A DNA stretch of 25,352 bases from an uncultured Collinsella sp. (GCA_900751695.1 CAADSS010000022.1:1-25352); one strand, 5' to 3'; shown: positions 15,403 through 23,699, counted from the first letter of the stretch. Notes: a model not told the origin generated them from the sequence alone. Numbers and translations are program-made.

Positions 15403-15431
15403 CTCAACATCAACTATGTACCGCTCGGCCC

Positions 15432-15875
15432 TTAAGCCAGCTTTGCGCCGACGATCTTTGCCGCGGCCGGCTTATCGAAGTTGCCGCCGGTGGCCTTGCC
15501 CAACGCACCCATGACCTGGCCCATCTGCTTCTTGGACGTGGCACCCAACTCGGCGATAACCTGCTCGATCAGGGCCTCGAGCTCCTCGCCCGAAACCTGC
15601 GCGGGCAGCAGGCTCTCCAGAATCTTGACCTGCTCGGTCAGGTTGTCGGTACGCTCCTGGTCGGTGCCGGCCTTGATGGACATCTCCAACGTCTCGCTCG
15701 TCTGCTTAATCAGACGCTTGATCATGCTGTTGACGTCTTCCTCGGTCACGTCGCGGCGCTCATTGACCTCGATGTTCTTCACCTCGGCCTTAACCTGGCG
15801 AATGATAGACAGGCGAACCTTGTCCTTGGCCTTCATGGCCGCGATCATTTCCTTCTGCAGCTCTTCGTTGGTCAT
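15432..15875 (-). CDS. GatB/YqeY domain-containing protein
   Basis: This is a 147-residue helical protein of the YqeY family, which is related to the tail domain of the aspartyl/glutamyl-tRNA amidotransferase subunit GatB. The family signature is visible as an N-terminal DKVRLSIIRQVKAEVKN block and a C-terminal QMGQVMGALGKATGG block. Standalone YqeY proteins are thought to act around tRNA metabolism, but the exact role is not established. The ATG at 15875 follows GAGAGGA at 7 bases. It lies 54 bases downstream of the foldase gene, separated by a GC-rich hairpin, and has its own terminator. Confidence 0.9.
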   Translation of the reverse strand: MTNEELQKEMIAAMKAKDKVRLSIIRQVKAEVKNIEVNERRDVTEEDVNSMIKRLIKQTSETLEMSIKAGTDQERTDNLTEQVKILESLLPAQVSGEELEALIEQVIAELGATSKKQMGQVMGALGKATGGNFDKPAAAKIVGAKLA

Positions 15876-15898
15876 CTGCAAATCCTCTCTAATAGGGT

Positions 15899-15924
15899 GG
15901 GCGGCACTCGCGCGAGCACCGCCC
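15899..15924 (-). other. GC-rich hairpin between the foldase and YqeY genes
   Basis: GGGCGGTGCTCGC and GCGAGTGCCGCCC (minus strand) pair over 13 positions with two wobbles. No T-tract follows, so it may attenuate or stabilise transcript ends rather than terminate fully. Confidence 0.5.
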
Positions 15925-15929
15925 CATGA

Positions 15930-17150
15930 TTACTCAGTCGTCGACGAATCGTCGGTCGAACTCTTGGTGACGCCCTTCAGGCTGACGTTATACGGGACGT
16001 CCTTGGGCATGGGGTTGACGGTGATGTCGGCATCCTTCTTGTACTGCTCCAGCCACTCGCTGTACGCGGTGCTGGCCGCCTGCGTCTTCACCACGTTGGA
16101 GACATACTTCTTGATGTCCTTGGGTACCTGCTTGATGTCATCAACCTGATTATCGACATGGAAGTAGTCGGTGCACTTGATGACGTGGTAACCGTACGTC
16201 GACTCGATCACGTCGCTCACATCGCCCTTGTTGAGTCCCTCGAGCGCCGCCTGGTAGCTGTCGACGAAGGTGGTGAGCTTGTCCCAGCCCACATCGCCCT
16301 TCTTCTCCTTGGAGCCGGTGTCATCGGAATACTGCTTCACGGCGTCCTCAAAGCTCAGTTCGCCGGAGTTGATTTTGTCCAGGCACTCCTGCGCCTTGGC
16401 CTTGGCGGCGGCCTTGTCCTCGTCAGATGCGTCGGAATCAACCTTGATCAGGATGTTCGACGAGCGGCGGGCATCGTTGTAGTTAGACAGGTTCTCGTTG
16501 ATGTAATCGACGATCTCACTGTCCTTGGGCTTACTGGTGGGCGCCACGGCGTCCTTAAGCTTTTGCTGTGCCAGGTTCTCCTTGAGCGAGTCCTTGTAGG
16601 TGTCCTCGGTATAGCCGTAGGTCTTAAGGGTCTTCTTAAAGGCCTTGGCACCGCCCGCGCTCTTGCACGCGTCCTTCCATGCCTTCTCGACCTCCTCGTC
16701 CGACACCGTCACGCCGTTTTCCTTCTGCGCCTGCTGGAGCAGAATCTGCTGCGTGTAGGAATCGATGAGCTGCTTGCGGTACTTTTTGGGCGTCAGGTCG
16801 TTGTCGACCAGATACTGCGCCCAGTCCTTGTCCTTGGTGTAACCGTAGGACGTGCGCATGCTCATGATCTGCTTGGTCACGGTGTCCTCGGTGAGGTTGG
16901 TGCCGTTGATGGTGGCGGCGACACCGCCGGTAAGCTTGTAGCTCGAGGTATCCTCTGCCTGCGACATGAGACCGGAGCATGCCATGGCCGAGACGGAAAG
17001 CAGCATTGCCAGCACGCCGATAACCACCAGGACGATCTTGACGGTCTTAGACACGTACGTCTTGCGCTGCTTCTTACGAGAGCTGGAGGCAGCGCGAGCC
17101 TGCTGCTCGGGCGTCGGCGCGGCCTCGGAGTTCTTTTTCTTGTTTGCCAT
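15930..17150 (-). CDS. Membrane-anchored parvulin-type peptidyl-prolyl isomerase (PrsA/SurA-like)
   Basis: This 406-residue protein is predicted to fold secreted proteins outside the membrane. It begins with a Lys/Arg-rich cytoplasmic stretch of ~36 residues, then a hydrophobic segment (about 37-58). A SurA-N-like helical region follows, then a parvulin domain around 235-330 with SSNILIKVDS, ELSFEDAVKQYSDD, KGDVGWDKL and STYGYHVIKC. The MAC near residue 58 is a poor lipobox, so a transmembrane anchor is more likely than a lipoprotein. The tail is Ser/Thr-rich. The ATG at 17150 follows GCGAAAGG. Confidence 0.9.
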   Translation of the reverse strand: MANKKKNSEAAPTPEQQARAASSSRKKQRKTYVSKTVKIVLVVIGVLAMLLSVSAMACSGLMSQAEDTSSYKLTGGVAATINGTNLTEDTVTKQIMSMRTSYGYTKDKDWAQYLVDNDLTPKKYRKQLIDSYTQQILLQQAQKENGVTVSDEEVEKAWKDACKSAGGAKAFKKTLKTYGYTEDTYKDSLKENLAQQKLKDAVAPTSKPKDSEIVDYINENLSNYNDARRSSNILIKVDSDASDEDKAAAKAKAQECLDKINSGELSFEDAVKQYSDDTGSKEKKGDVGWDKLTTFVDSYQAALEGLNKGDVSDVIESTYGYHVIKCTDYFHVDNQVDDIKQVPKDIKKYVSNVVKTQAASTAYSEWLEQYKKDADITVNPMPKDVPYNVSLKGVTKSSTDDSSTTE

Positions 17151-17221
17151 AGTTGGCCTTTCGCATCACGAATCGAACAAACGCCATTGTGTCACAACGC
17201 GGACCCCGCGACACACCTGGT

Positions 17222-17324
17222 GCATGGGGGACAGGTTAATCTGCACCATTTTGGTGCAAAGGGGGCTGTTCTGGCTGTCGGCAGTTAGGGACATTCCTTT
17301 TCTGCCGGCAGTTAGGAACAATCC
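17222..17324. repeat. Compound intergenic repeat cluster (GGGGACAG hairpin plus direct repeats)
   Basis: GGGGGACAGGTTAATC is followed by a palindrome TGCACCA / TGGTGCA (17242-17258), then two 22-base direct repeats (17276-17297 and 17303-17324) matching at 19 positions and sharing CGGCAGTTAGG. It fills the gap between the orphan PTS IIA stop and the foldase promoter region. No RNA gene is recognised here. Confidence 0.6.
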
Positions 17325-17337
17325 CCAAGTGCCGGCC

Positions 17338-17802
17338 CTAAAAGTGGCGACGGATGGCGTCGACCATGCCCTGGCATATGGTCTGGCCGAGCACATCGGC
17401 TGCGGCGTCGGCATCCATAAAGATATTCATAAGCGATTGCAGGGCCTCGACCTGGCCGCCCGGCTCGGCGATGCCCAGATTGATGATGATCTGCGCCGGC
17501 ACGGGGGCACCCATGCCCGCCATTGCGCTGAACACCACGGGCGCCGCGGGCTTTACCACCGCGATATAGGGCTTAGCCACAAATCCGGGATCGGTGTGCG
17601 GGATGGCGATGTTGGCCGCCGGCATGGCAAGACCCGTGGGATAGGCGTCCTCGCGCGTGCGGACGGCATCGAGCCAACCGGGCGCAATGTAGCCGCGAGG
17701 TGCAAGCTCGTCCTCGAGCCGCGCAAACACCTCATCCGGCGTCGCGCACTCCCAATCAAAAAACACCAGCTCAGGCGTAAACAATGCTTCGTTATCCGCC
17801 AT
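17338..17802 (-). CDS. Orphan PTS EIIA, galactitol/fructose type
   Basis: This 154-residue cytoplasmic protein matches the EIIA-2 phosphotransfer domain. The phosphorylated His is expected at H69 in NIAIPHTDP, and the preceding PTGLAMPAANIAIPHTD block is closest to GatA-type proteins. No IIB or IIC gene is adjacent, so it either serves a transporter encoded elsewhere or has a regulatory role. The ATG at 17802 follows GAGAGGTGGG. A long hairpin (17824-17873) lies in its leader. Substrate cannot be read from this sequence. Confidence 0.85.
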   Translation of the reverse strand: MADNEALFTPELVFFDWECATPDEVFARLEDELAPRGYIAPGWLDAVRTREDAYPTGLAMPAANIAIPHTDPGFVAKPYIAVVKPAAPVVFSAMAGMGAPVPAQIIINLGIAEPGGQVEALQSLMNIFMDADAAADVLGQTICQGMVDAIRRHF

Positions 17803-17823
17803 GGGCCCACCTCTCTCACCTTG

Positions 17824-17873
17824 TCACCTGCGACGTTCTTTAACGACTAGTCATTGAAGAGCGTCGCAGGTGA
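17824..17873. repeat. Long hairpin in the leader of the PTS IIA gene
   Basis: TCACCTGCGACG (17824-17835) and CGTCGCAGGTGA (17862-17873) pair perfectly. One wobble and TCTT/AAGA extend the stem to 17 bp, closing a 16-base loop that contains the palindrome GACTAGTC. It lies 21 bases upstream of the PTS IIA start on the minus strand and 50 bases after the purN terminator stem begins. It could be an RNA regulatory hairpin or a repeat. Confidence 0.6.
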
Positions 17874-17879
17874 TTACCT

Positions 17880-17924
17880 AAAACAAAGGATGGCCACTTG
17901 CGCCTTGGCGCCAATGACCACCCT
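17880..17924 (-). terminator. Intrinsic terminator after purN
   Basis: On the minus strand an 18-position stem (AGGGTGGTCATT... / ...AGTGGCCATCCT, with wobbles and one mismatch) is followed by TTTGTTTT. It starts about 30 bases after the purN stop. Confidence 0.75.
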
Positions 17925-17954
17925 GACTACTCGGCTAAATTGTACTGTGCGCCA

Positions 17955-18656
17955 CTAGCCGCGCGGCGCATCAATTGCGACCTTGCCGCTCTCCAACACG
18001 TGGACGCGGCCGTCGGCGAGCATCTGCACGACCTCGGGATACAGCACGTGCTCAATCGCGTGGATGTGCTCCTCGAGCGTATCGACATCCCAGCCTTCCT
18101 CAACGGCCAGCGCGCGCTGGGCGATGATGGGGCCGTTGTCGTAGATCTCGTTGGCAAAATGCACGGTCACACCGGTTACCTTGACGCCGCGCGCAAAGGC
18201 ATCGTCGATCGCATGCGCGCCGGTAAAGCTCGGCAGCAGCGCCGGATGCAAGTTGACCACGCGGTTGGGAAACGCCGCCAGCAGCGGCGTATGCACCATG
18301 CGCATGTAGCCGGCCATGACCACATACTCGCAGCCGCGCTCGAGCAGCTCGTGCGCGATGATCTCGTCGGCGGCGATGGGGTCGGCATAGACATCCTTGG
18401 ACAGCGTAAGCGTCTGGATGCCCGCACGCTCGGCACGCTGCAGACCCTTGGCCGAAGGACGGCTCGACACCACGAGCTCAATCGAGGCATTGAGCTTATC
18501 CGCGGCGATCAGGTCGATCAGCGCCTGCAGATTGGTGCCGGAGCCGCTGATAAGCACACCGATCTTGAGCGGCTCAGCCGTATCGGTGCCAGTCGGGCGG
18601 GTATAGGGCACAAAGTCCAGGCCCTCGGCGGCAGCCATCTGCTCGTTAGCGCTCAT
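17955..18656 (-). CDS. purN: Phosphoribosylglycinamide formyltransferase
   Basis: PurN formylates GAR with 10-formyl-tetrahydrofolate in the third step of purine synthesis. The 233-residue protein contains SGSGTN (37-42), the folate-site MAGYMRM (114-120) and the catalytic triad: N135 and H137 in NLHPALLPSFTGAH, and D173 in YDNGPIIAQ. These residues are all offset by 29 relative to E. coli PurN (N106, H108, D144), which shows a ~29-residue N-terminal extension. The ATG at 18656 overlaps the purM end by 11 bases; an ATG at codon 7 would remove the overlap. It is the last gene of purF-purM-purN. Confidence 0.95.
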   Translation of the reverse strand: MSANEQMAAAEGLDFVPYTRPTGTDTAEPLKIGVLISGSGTNLQALIDLIAADKLNASIELVVSSRPSAKGLQRAERAGIQTLTLSKDVYADPIAADEIIAHELLERGCEYVVMAGYMRMVHTPLLAAFPNRVVNLHPALLPSFTGAHAIDDAFARGVKVTGVTVHFANEIYDNGPIIAQRALAVEEGWDVDTLEEHIHAIEHVLYPEVVQMLADGRVHVLESGKVAIDAPRG

Positions 18657-19749
18657 CGGAGTACACGACCTTACCGGAACCCTCGACGCACTCGCCCACG
18701 CGGAACGGCTTCTCGCCCAGCGCGACCAGGGCCTCGGTAACCGCAGCCTCGTCCTCGGGGGCGACGATCAGGCACAGGCCGACACCCATGTTGAAAGTCT
18801 TGCATGCCTCGTTGGGCGCGAGCTCGGCCTGGCGCGACACGTAGGTGATGACGGGCGGAACGTCCCAACCCATCTCGGCGCCGTTGCGGGTGACCACGGC
18901 GTCGACGTCGTCGGCAAGCGCGCGGTTGAGGTTCTCGGTGATGCCGCCGCCGGTGATGTGGGCAATGGCGTGCACCGGAGCGCCACCGCGCAGCAGCTCA
19001 AGAACCGGCTTGACGTAGATGCGCGTGGGGGCCAGCAGAGCGTCGGCCAGCGATGCGCCGCCGAGCTCCTCGAGCGGGCGGCTCAGCTCCTCGGCCTTAG
19101 CAGCGGCCTCGGGCGTGCCCGGCTTGATGCCGTCGACGCCGATGACCTTACGCACCAGCGAGTAGCCGTTGGAGTGCACGCCGGTAGAAGGCAGGCCCAG
19201 AATCACGTCGCCGGGGCGGACGTTCGCGGGGTCGAGCATCTTGGGACGGTCGACGACGCCCACGGTAAAGCCGGCGAGGTCGTAGTCGGTGGGAGCCATA
19301 ACGCCGGGGTGCTCGGCCATCTCGCCGCCCACGAGCGCGCAGCCCGCGAGCTTGCAGCCGTCGGCCACGCCCTTGATGATCTTTGCCATGTGCTCGGCCT
19401 CGATGTGGCCGATGGCAACGTAGTCCAGGAAGAACAGCGGCTCGGCGCCCGATGCCAAGATGTCGTTGACGCACATGGCGACCAGGTCCTGGCCCACCGT
19501 CTCGTGACGGTCCATGATCTGGGCGAGCACGAGCTTGGTGCCCACGCCGTCGGTACCGCTGATCAGGATCGGGTCTTCCATATCCTTAAGCGCGGCGGCC
19601 GAGAACAGGCCGCCAAAGCCACCGATACCGCCGATGACCTCGGGGCGGTTGGTGTCCTTAACCATTTGCTTAATAGCGTCGACGGCGCGGCCGCCCTCGG
19701 CGGTATCGACGCCGGCATCCTCATACGTCACATGCTTGCTGTCGCTCAT
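18646..19749 (-). CDS. purM: Phosphoribosylformylglycinamidine cyclo-ligase (AIR synthetase)
   Basis: PurM closes the imidazole ring to give AIR in the fifth step of purine synthesis. The 367-residue protein shows the PurM ATP-binding motifs GTDGVGTK (65-72) and MCVNDIL (92-98), GGEMAEHPG (141-149), and the C-terminal HITGGGITENL. Length is slightly above the usual ~345. The ATG at 19749 follows AGAGGAAGG. It lies 170 bases downstream of purF; the gap holds a dispersed repeat, and no promoter was recognised there, so co-transcription with purF is likely. Confidence 0.97.
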   Translation of the reverse strand: MSDSKHVTYEDAGVDTAEGGRAVDAIKQMVKDTNRPEVIGGIGGFGGLFSAAALKDMEDPILISGTDGVGTKLVLAQIMDRHETVGQDLVAMCVNDILASGAEPLFFLDYVAIGHIEAEHMAKIIKGVADGCKLAGCALVGGEMAEHPGVMAPTDYDLAGFTVGVVDRPKMLDPANVRPGDVILGLPSTGVHSNGYSLVRKVIGVDGIKPGTPEAAAKAEELSRPLEELGGASLADALLAPTRIYVKPVLELLRGGAPVHAIAHITGGGITENLNRALADDVDAVVTRNGAEMGWDVPPVITYVSRQAELAPNEACKTFNMGVGLCLIVAPEDEAAVTEALVALGEKPFRVGECVEGSGKVVYSDER

Positions 19750-19864
19750 CTGAGCCTTCCTCTCCCACTACTGCTTGACGCGCAGACGCCAAACAGTGCT
19801 CATAGTTGTCCTCGATTCGGCGCACATTCTGGCAACGCGCGCCGATCAATCAACAAAACAGCAG

Positions 19865-19920
19865 GTAAAACCTACCATAATAAACCTGTCCCTAAATGGC
19901 ATGTCCCTGAATGGCAGGTT
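19865..19920. repeat. Dispersed repeat between purF and purM (same family as 8741-8925)
   Basis: AAAACCTACCATAATAAACC and the following bases match the reverse complement of 8750-8781 at 29 of 32 positions. On the minus strand AAACCTGCCAT and ATGGTAGGTTT form an imperfect hairpin, with a duplicated AGGGACA word inside. The element abuts the purF stop codon. Confidence 0.7.
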
Positions 19921-21590
19921 TAGGCCTCGCCGTGCTTCTCTTCCCAGCTGCGGTCATCGTATTTCTCGACCACGGCGTCATCGTCAAAGTGCAGCGGCTT
20001 ATCCAGGTTGCGGGGCTTAAAGCCCTCCATAAACTTGTCGCGGCCAAAGCTCTCGGGAATCGCCACGGGATAACGGCCGGTAAAGCACGCATCGCAGTAG
20101 CCGCCCTTGGGCATGACCTTCAGCAGGCCCTCAACCGAAAGGAAGGCCAGCGAATCGGCGCCGATATACTCGCAGATCTCCTCGACCGTCTTGTTGGCGC
20201 TGATAAGCTGCGACTGCACATCGGTATCGATGCCGTAGAAACACGGCCAGATGACCTCGGGCGAGTTGATGCGGATGTGAATCTCCTTGGCGCCGGCGTT
20301 GCGCAGCATCTTGACGAGCTGCACCATGGTGGTACCGCGCACAATGGAGTCGTCGATGACGACCAGGCGCTTGCCCTCGATGTTGTCGCGCAGCGGGTTG
20401 AGCTTCATGCGCACGCCCATGGCGCGCAACTCCTGCGTAGGCTCGATAAACGTACGGCCCACGTAGCGGTTCTTGATAAGGCCCTCGCCAAAGGGAATAC
20501 CGCTCTCGTGCGAATACCCCTCCGCGGGCGGCAGGCCGGAGTCGGGCACGCCGATGACCAGGTCGGCCTCGACGGGCTCCTCATGTGCCAGCTGACGACC
20601 CATGTCATAACGGCAGGCGTAGACGCTCTTGCCGTTCATGATGGAGTCGGGGCGGGCAAAGTAGACCTGCTCAAAGATGCAGTTAGCAGGCTCTTCGGCG
20701 GCAGGCACGCCCTGCTCGGACACAAGGCCCTCGGCGCTGATGCGCAAAATCTCGCCGGGGCGGACATCACGGACATACTCGGCGCCCACGATATCGAGTG
20801 CGCAGGTCTCGGAAGCAACGACCCAGCCGCCGGCGCGCGTGACACGGACGGCGGAGTCGACCGTCGCGGCGCCGTCCTGCGACGGCAGCTGCGAAACGGA
20901 TGCGGCATCGGCCTGGTCCAGGCCCTCGTCCACGAGCTTGCCCAGCACCAGCGGGCGAATGCCGTGCGGGTCGCGGAATGCGTAGAGCGCCTGCTCGTTG
21001 ATGAGCGTCATGGCGTAGCCGCCGCGCACGAGCTCCATGGTCTTGCGAATGCCCTCGCGCAGATGGCCTGTACGCTGAGTAAAGTAGCCGATGAGTTTGG
21101 TCGCGACCTCGGAATCCGAGTTGGAGAGGAACGGCACGCCCAACTCGATCAGCTGGCGGCGCAGCTCGTCGGTGTTGACGAGGGTGCCGTTGTGCGCGAG
21201 CGCGATAATGACGCTATTGATGGTAGAGAGGTGCGGCTGAGAGGCTTCCCAGCTCTTGGCGCCGGCGGTGCCGTAGCGCACATGGCCCACGGCCAGCTGA
21301 CCGGAGAGCGTCGACAAGTCGGCATTGGAGAACACGCGGTCGAGCAGGCCCAGATCCTTGCGGACCATAACCGTACCGCCGTCACCAACAGCGATTCCCG
21401 CCGATTCTTGGCCACGGTGCTGCAGTGCACGCAGGCCAAAGTACGTCAGTCGAGCCACGTCGCGATCGGGCGCCCAGACACCAAAAACGCCGCATTCCTC
21501 ATGCAGCTGGTCAGAGTCCGGATCATACGTCGACATGGCGTTCACCTGTCCCGCGGCACGCTCGGCCGCGCGGATGGTTTCTTGAGACAT
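19920..21590 (-). CDS. purF: Amidophosphoribosyltransferase
   Basis: PurF commits PRPP to purine synthesis by transferring the amide of glutamine. The 556-residue chain has a propeptide-like N-terminus ending in HEE before the nucleophile C33 (CGVFGV). The N-terminal Ntn glutaminase domain is followed by a PRTase domain with VVIDDSIVRGTTM. Cysteines in ANCIFEQVYF, WPCFYGID and YCDACF match the four ligands of the [4Fe-4S] cluster found in Bacillus-type PurF. The ATG at 21590 follows GAGGGG at 5 bases; a later Met at codon 19 is possible. It heads the purF-purM-purN cluster and has a candidate promoter upstream. Confidence 0.96.
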   Translation of the reverse strand: MSQETIRAAERAAGQVNAMSTYDPDSDQLHEECGVFGVWAPDRDVARLTYFGLRALQHRGQESAGIAVGDGGTVMVRKDLGLLDRVFSNADLSTLSGQLAVGHVRYGTAGAKSWEASQPHLSTINSVIIALAHNGTLVNTDELRRQLIELGVPFLSNSDSEVATKLIGYFTQRTGHLREGIRKTMELVRGGYAMTLINEQALYAFRDPHGIRPLVLGKLVDEGLDQADAASVSQLPSQDGAATVDSAVRVTRAGGWVVASETCALDIVGAEYVRDVRPGEILRISAEGLVSEQGVPAAEEPANCIFEQVYFARPDSIMNGKSVYACRYDMGRQLAHEEPVEADLVIGVPDSGLPPAEGYSHESGIPFGEGLIKNRYVGRTFIEPTQELRAMGVRMKLNPLRDNIEGKRLVVIDDSIVRGTTMVQLVKMLRNAGAKEIHIRINSPEVIWPCFYGIDTDVQSQLISANKTVEEICEYIGADSLAFLSVEGLLKVMPKGGYCDACFTGRYPVAIPESFGRDKFMEGFKPRNLDKPLHFDDDAVVEKYDDRSWEEKHGEA

Positions 21591-21631
21591 GGCATCCCCT
21601 CAGAGCCTCGTATTTTGGCGTTACCCGCCTT

Positions 21632-21637
21632 ATTATA
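21632..21637 (-). promoter_or_regulatory. Candidate -10 box for purF
   Basis: On the minus strand a consensus TATAAT lies 41 bases before the purF start. The GC-rich sequence upstream has no obvious -35. No purine riboswitch or PurR-like operator was recognised in the divergent region 21591-21875. Confidence 0.5.
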
Positions 21638-21820
21638 CGCACGGCGCGACGCGCTCCCCCGCGCATGAGCAGCGCTTTTTAAAAGCCCACCGAGCTAATA
21701 ATCCGTTTTGCGGCCTAACATTTTATTGGTCTGTCCAGTGCAAGCGCCCACGCCCCCAGGTGGCCGCCGCGTCCACCGTTGAGGGTTGCATTGTTGCAAT
21801 TGGGACGTTCGTCCTGTCTT

Positions 21821-21849
21821 TTGGCAGGTCGGCGGCGTATCCTTATAAC
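21821..21849 (+). promoter_or_regulatory. Promoter of the CmpB-family membrane protein gene
   Basis: TTGGCA (21821-21826), a 17-base spacer and TATAAC (21844-21849) form a good vegetative-type promoter, 27 bases before the start codon. Confidence 0.65.
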
Positions 21850-21875
21850 CTACAACAAAGCGAGAAAGGTTCTGT

Positions 21876-23105
21876 ATGGATCGAAACGAACTCGACCCCA
21901 GCGTCCCCAGCGCCACGGAGGTCAAGAAGATCCCCCTCGTCATTAAGGTGTACGCCGTCCTGTGCATCCTGTCCGGCGTGAGCACGCTCCCGTCGGTCGC
22001 CGCCTTTATGTGGCAGGTCATCACCGCGCTCATCAACGGCAACGCCGCCGAAAAGCTCGGCGACAACACGCTCGTCGCGGTTGGACTCATCGTCGCCGGC
22101 ATCATGCTCTCTGCGGCAAGTGCCGTCATCCTGATCATCTTTGGCCTGGACCTCATCAAGGACCAGCGGCGCAATGCCGCCCGCCTGTCTTACGTCCTCA
22201 TCGCATTTACCGTCGTGGAGCTTTTAGTTGACGTGATGCTCCAGGGTATCGGACCCTTCCTGCTGCGCCCCGCCATTCAGCTCGGTATCCTCATTGCGCT
22301 GTCGGCCACCGTCGACCCCACGCTACGCCAGGAGCGCGAACTGCAGCGCCGTCTGCAAGAGATGCTCGACCGCGATGCCGCCGCCGAGGGGATGCTCGGC
22401 CGCGACGAAACCGGCGAGGGCTACATCAAGCTCAACTACTTCAACCTGTTCTGGGTATTCTTCGTCTGCAGCGTGTTAGGTCTCATTCTCGAGGAAGTCT
22501 GGCATATGGTCGTCGTCGATCCCGGCGTCTATCAGGACCGGGCCGGTATGCTATTTGGCCCCTTTAGCCCCATCTACGGATTTGGCGCGGTGCTCATGAC
22601 CATGGCGCTCAACCGCTTCTATAAAAAGAATCCTCTGATCATTTTCCTGGTAAGTGCCCTGATCGGCGGCGCTTTCGAGGTGTTTGTAGGCTGGTTTATG
22701 CAGACCTCATTTGGCGTGGTGTCGTGGAGCTACTCGCACATGAAACTGTTCGGCATGCCCGACCCACTCGCCGTCCTTACGGGCGGACGCACCTGCACGG
22801 GCTTTGCCTGCCTGTGGGGCCTGGGTGGCCTTATCTGGATCAAGCTGCTGCTGCCGAGGCTGCTCAAGCTCATCAACATGATTCCCTGGAAGAGTCGTTA
22901 CTCAGCCACCGTCATCTTTACCATCATCATGCTGGTCGACGGCGTCATGACGCTGCAATCGCTCGACTACTGGTATCAGCGCGTCAACGGCACGGTCAAC
23001 GATATTCCCGTTGCGCAGTTCTACGGCACGTACTTCGATAATGAATACATGGAAAATCGCTTCCAGAGCATGACCATGAGCCCCAAGGACGCCACACGCG
23101 TATAG
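21876..23105 (+). CDS. CmpB-family putative ABC transporter permease
   Basis: This 409-residue membrane protein has four or more hydrophobic segments in the N-terminal half, then a charged stretch (residues ~150-185). The C-terminal half resembles the Firmicutes/Actinobacteria ABC_trans_CmpB family (PF06541), recognised by CSVLGLILEEVWHM, then GMLFGPFSPIYGFGAVLM, and FEVFVGWFMQ. Despite the family name, no ATPase is encoded nearby and the transport role is unproven. The ATG at 21876 follows GAGAAAGG at 6 bases. The N-terminal half may be a separate multi-pass module. It is divergent from purF and converges on the MoaE-like gene. Confidence 0.85.
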   Translation: MDRNELDPSVPSATEVKKIPLVIKVYAVLCILSGVSTLPSVAAFMWQVITALINGNAAEKLGDNTLVAVGLIVAGIMLSAASAVILIIFGLDLIKDQRRNAARLSYVLIAFTVVELLVDVMLQGIGPFLLRPAIQLGILIALSATVDPTLRQERELQRRLQEMLDRDAAAEGMLGRDETGEGYIKLNYFNLFWVFFVCSVLGLILEEVWHMVVVDPGVYQDRAGMLFGPFSPIYGFGAVLMTMALNRFYKKNPLIIFLVSALIGGAFEVFVGWFMQTSFGVVSWSYSHMKLFGMPDPLAVLTGGRTCTGFACLWGLGGLIWIKLLLPRLLKLINMIPWKSRYSATVIFTIIMLVDGVMTLQSLDYWYQRVNGTVNDIPVAQFYGTYFDNEYMENRFQSMTMSPKDATRV

Positions 23106-23143
23106 CGCTGGCGCTGCTGCAGGTCGGTTCCAACGGACAAGTA

Positions 23144-23179
23144 AGCCCGCTGGCAGTTCAATCTAACTGCCAGCGGGCT
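23144..23179. terminator. Strong hairpin between convergent genes
   Basis: A perfect 15-bp stem (AGCCCGCTGGCAGTT / AACTGCCAGCGGGCT) closes a 6-base loop. It is placed 38 bases after the CmpB-family gene and 35 bases after the MoaE-like gene from the other side. T-tracts are weak on both strands, so it is a likely but imperfect bidirectional terminator. Confidence 0.65.
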
Positions 23180-23214
23180 CTTGCTACAGATGGGCTCGAA
23201 TCGATCGCAAAGCC

Positions 23215-23631
23215 CTATGCCTCGCGCTCTACCTCGTTCACGCATTCATTCTTGATGGTGCCGACAAGCGACTGCAGGGCATCGACCACGTGCGGACGAA
23301 TGTCTCCGCCAATGAGCACGAGCATGATATCGTCGCCCACGGAAAGCTCGCCGCTCGCCAGCCACACGCGCACATAGCCGATGCCTGGCATCGCGCGCGT
23401 GGCTTCAATAGCAGACCGCACCTTTTCGGCGTCGCAGTCAAAGACCATGCCTCCCACCTTGTGGCCCGGCGCCACGCCATCGGTCTCGACTCCGCGCACC
23501 TCGGCCTTGGGCGTCGCACGCACCACACCGTTATGCGTCAGATACATACCGCACGCAGGCGCCGACGAATCGGCTTTGGCCTCGCGCAGCCAAGCATCAA
23601 TCGAAGGCATCGTTTTGCCATTCTCGAGCAT
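23215..23631 (-). CDS. MoaE-like protein (molybdopterin synthase large-subunit family)
   Basis: This 138-residue protein resembles MoaE, which with MoaD inserts sulfur into precursor Z in molybdopterin synthesis. A GVVRATPK segment, a MVFDCDAEKVRSAIEATR helix, and VRVWLASGELSVGDDIMLVLIGG match the MoaE core layout. In place of the usual HR-containing motif it has GDIRPHVVDALQ, and the C-terminal Lys region is IKNECVNEVE. It may therefore be a diverged homologue with another task. ATG 23631 has GGAGG at 5 bases; ATG 23634 is too close. No other molybdenum-cofactor gene is in the window. Confidence 0.68.
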   Translation of the reverse strand: MLENGKTMPSIDAWLREAKADSSAPACGMYLTHNGVVRATPKAEVRGVETDGVAPGHKVGGMVFDCDAEKVRSAIEATRAMPGIGYVRVWLASGELSVGDDIMLVLIGGDIRPHVVDALQSLVGTIKNECVNEVEREA

Positions 23632-23699
23632 CATTTCCTCCTTTTACCGTCATCGAGCAGCTCATTTGGGACGGGGCTCTTTTAGCTACTCTTAACAAT

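Noticed and set aside
17276..17324. CRISPR-like repeat
   Set aside because: Only two imperfect units separated by 5 bases, with no spacers of constant size and no cas genes.
19911..21668. 585-codon plus-strand open frame over purF
   Set aside because: It is a shadow of purF with no domain; it begins inside a repeat.
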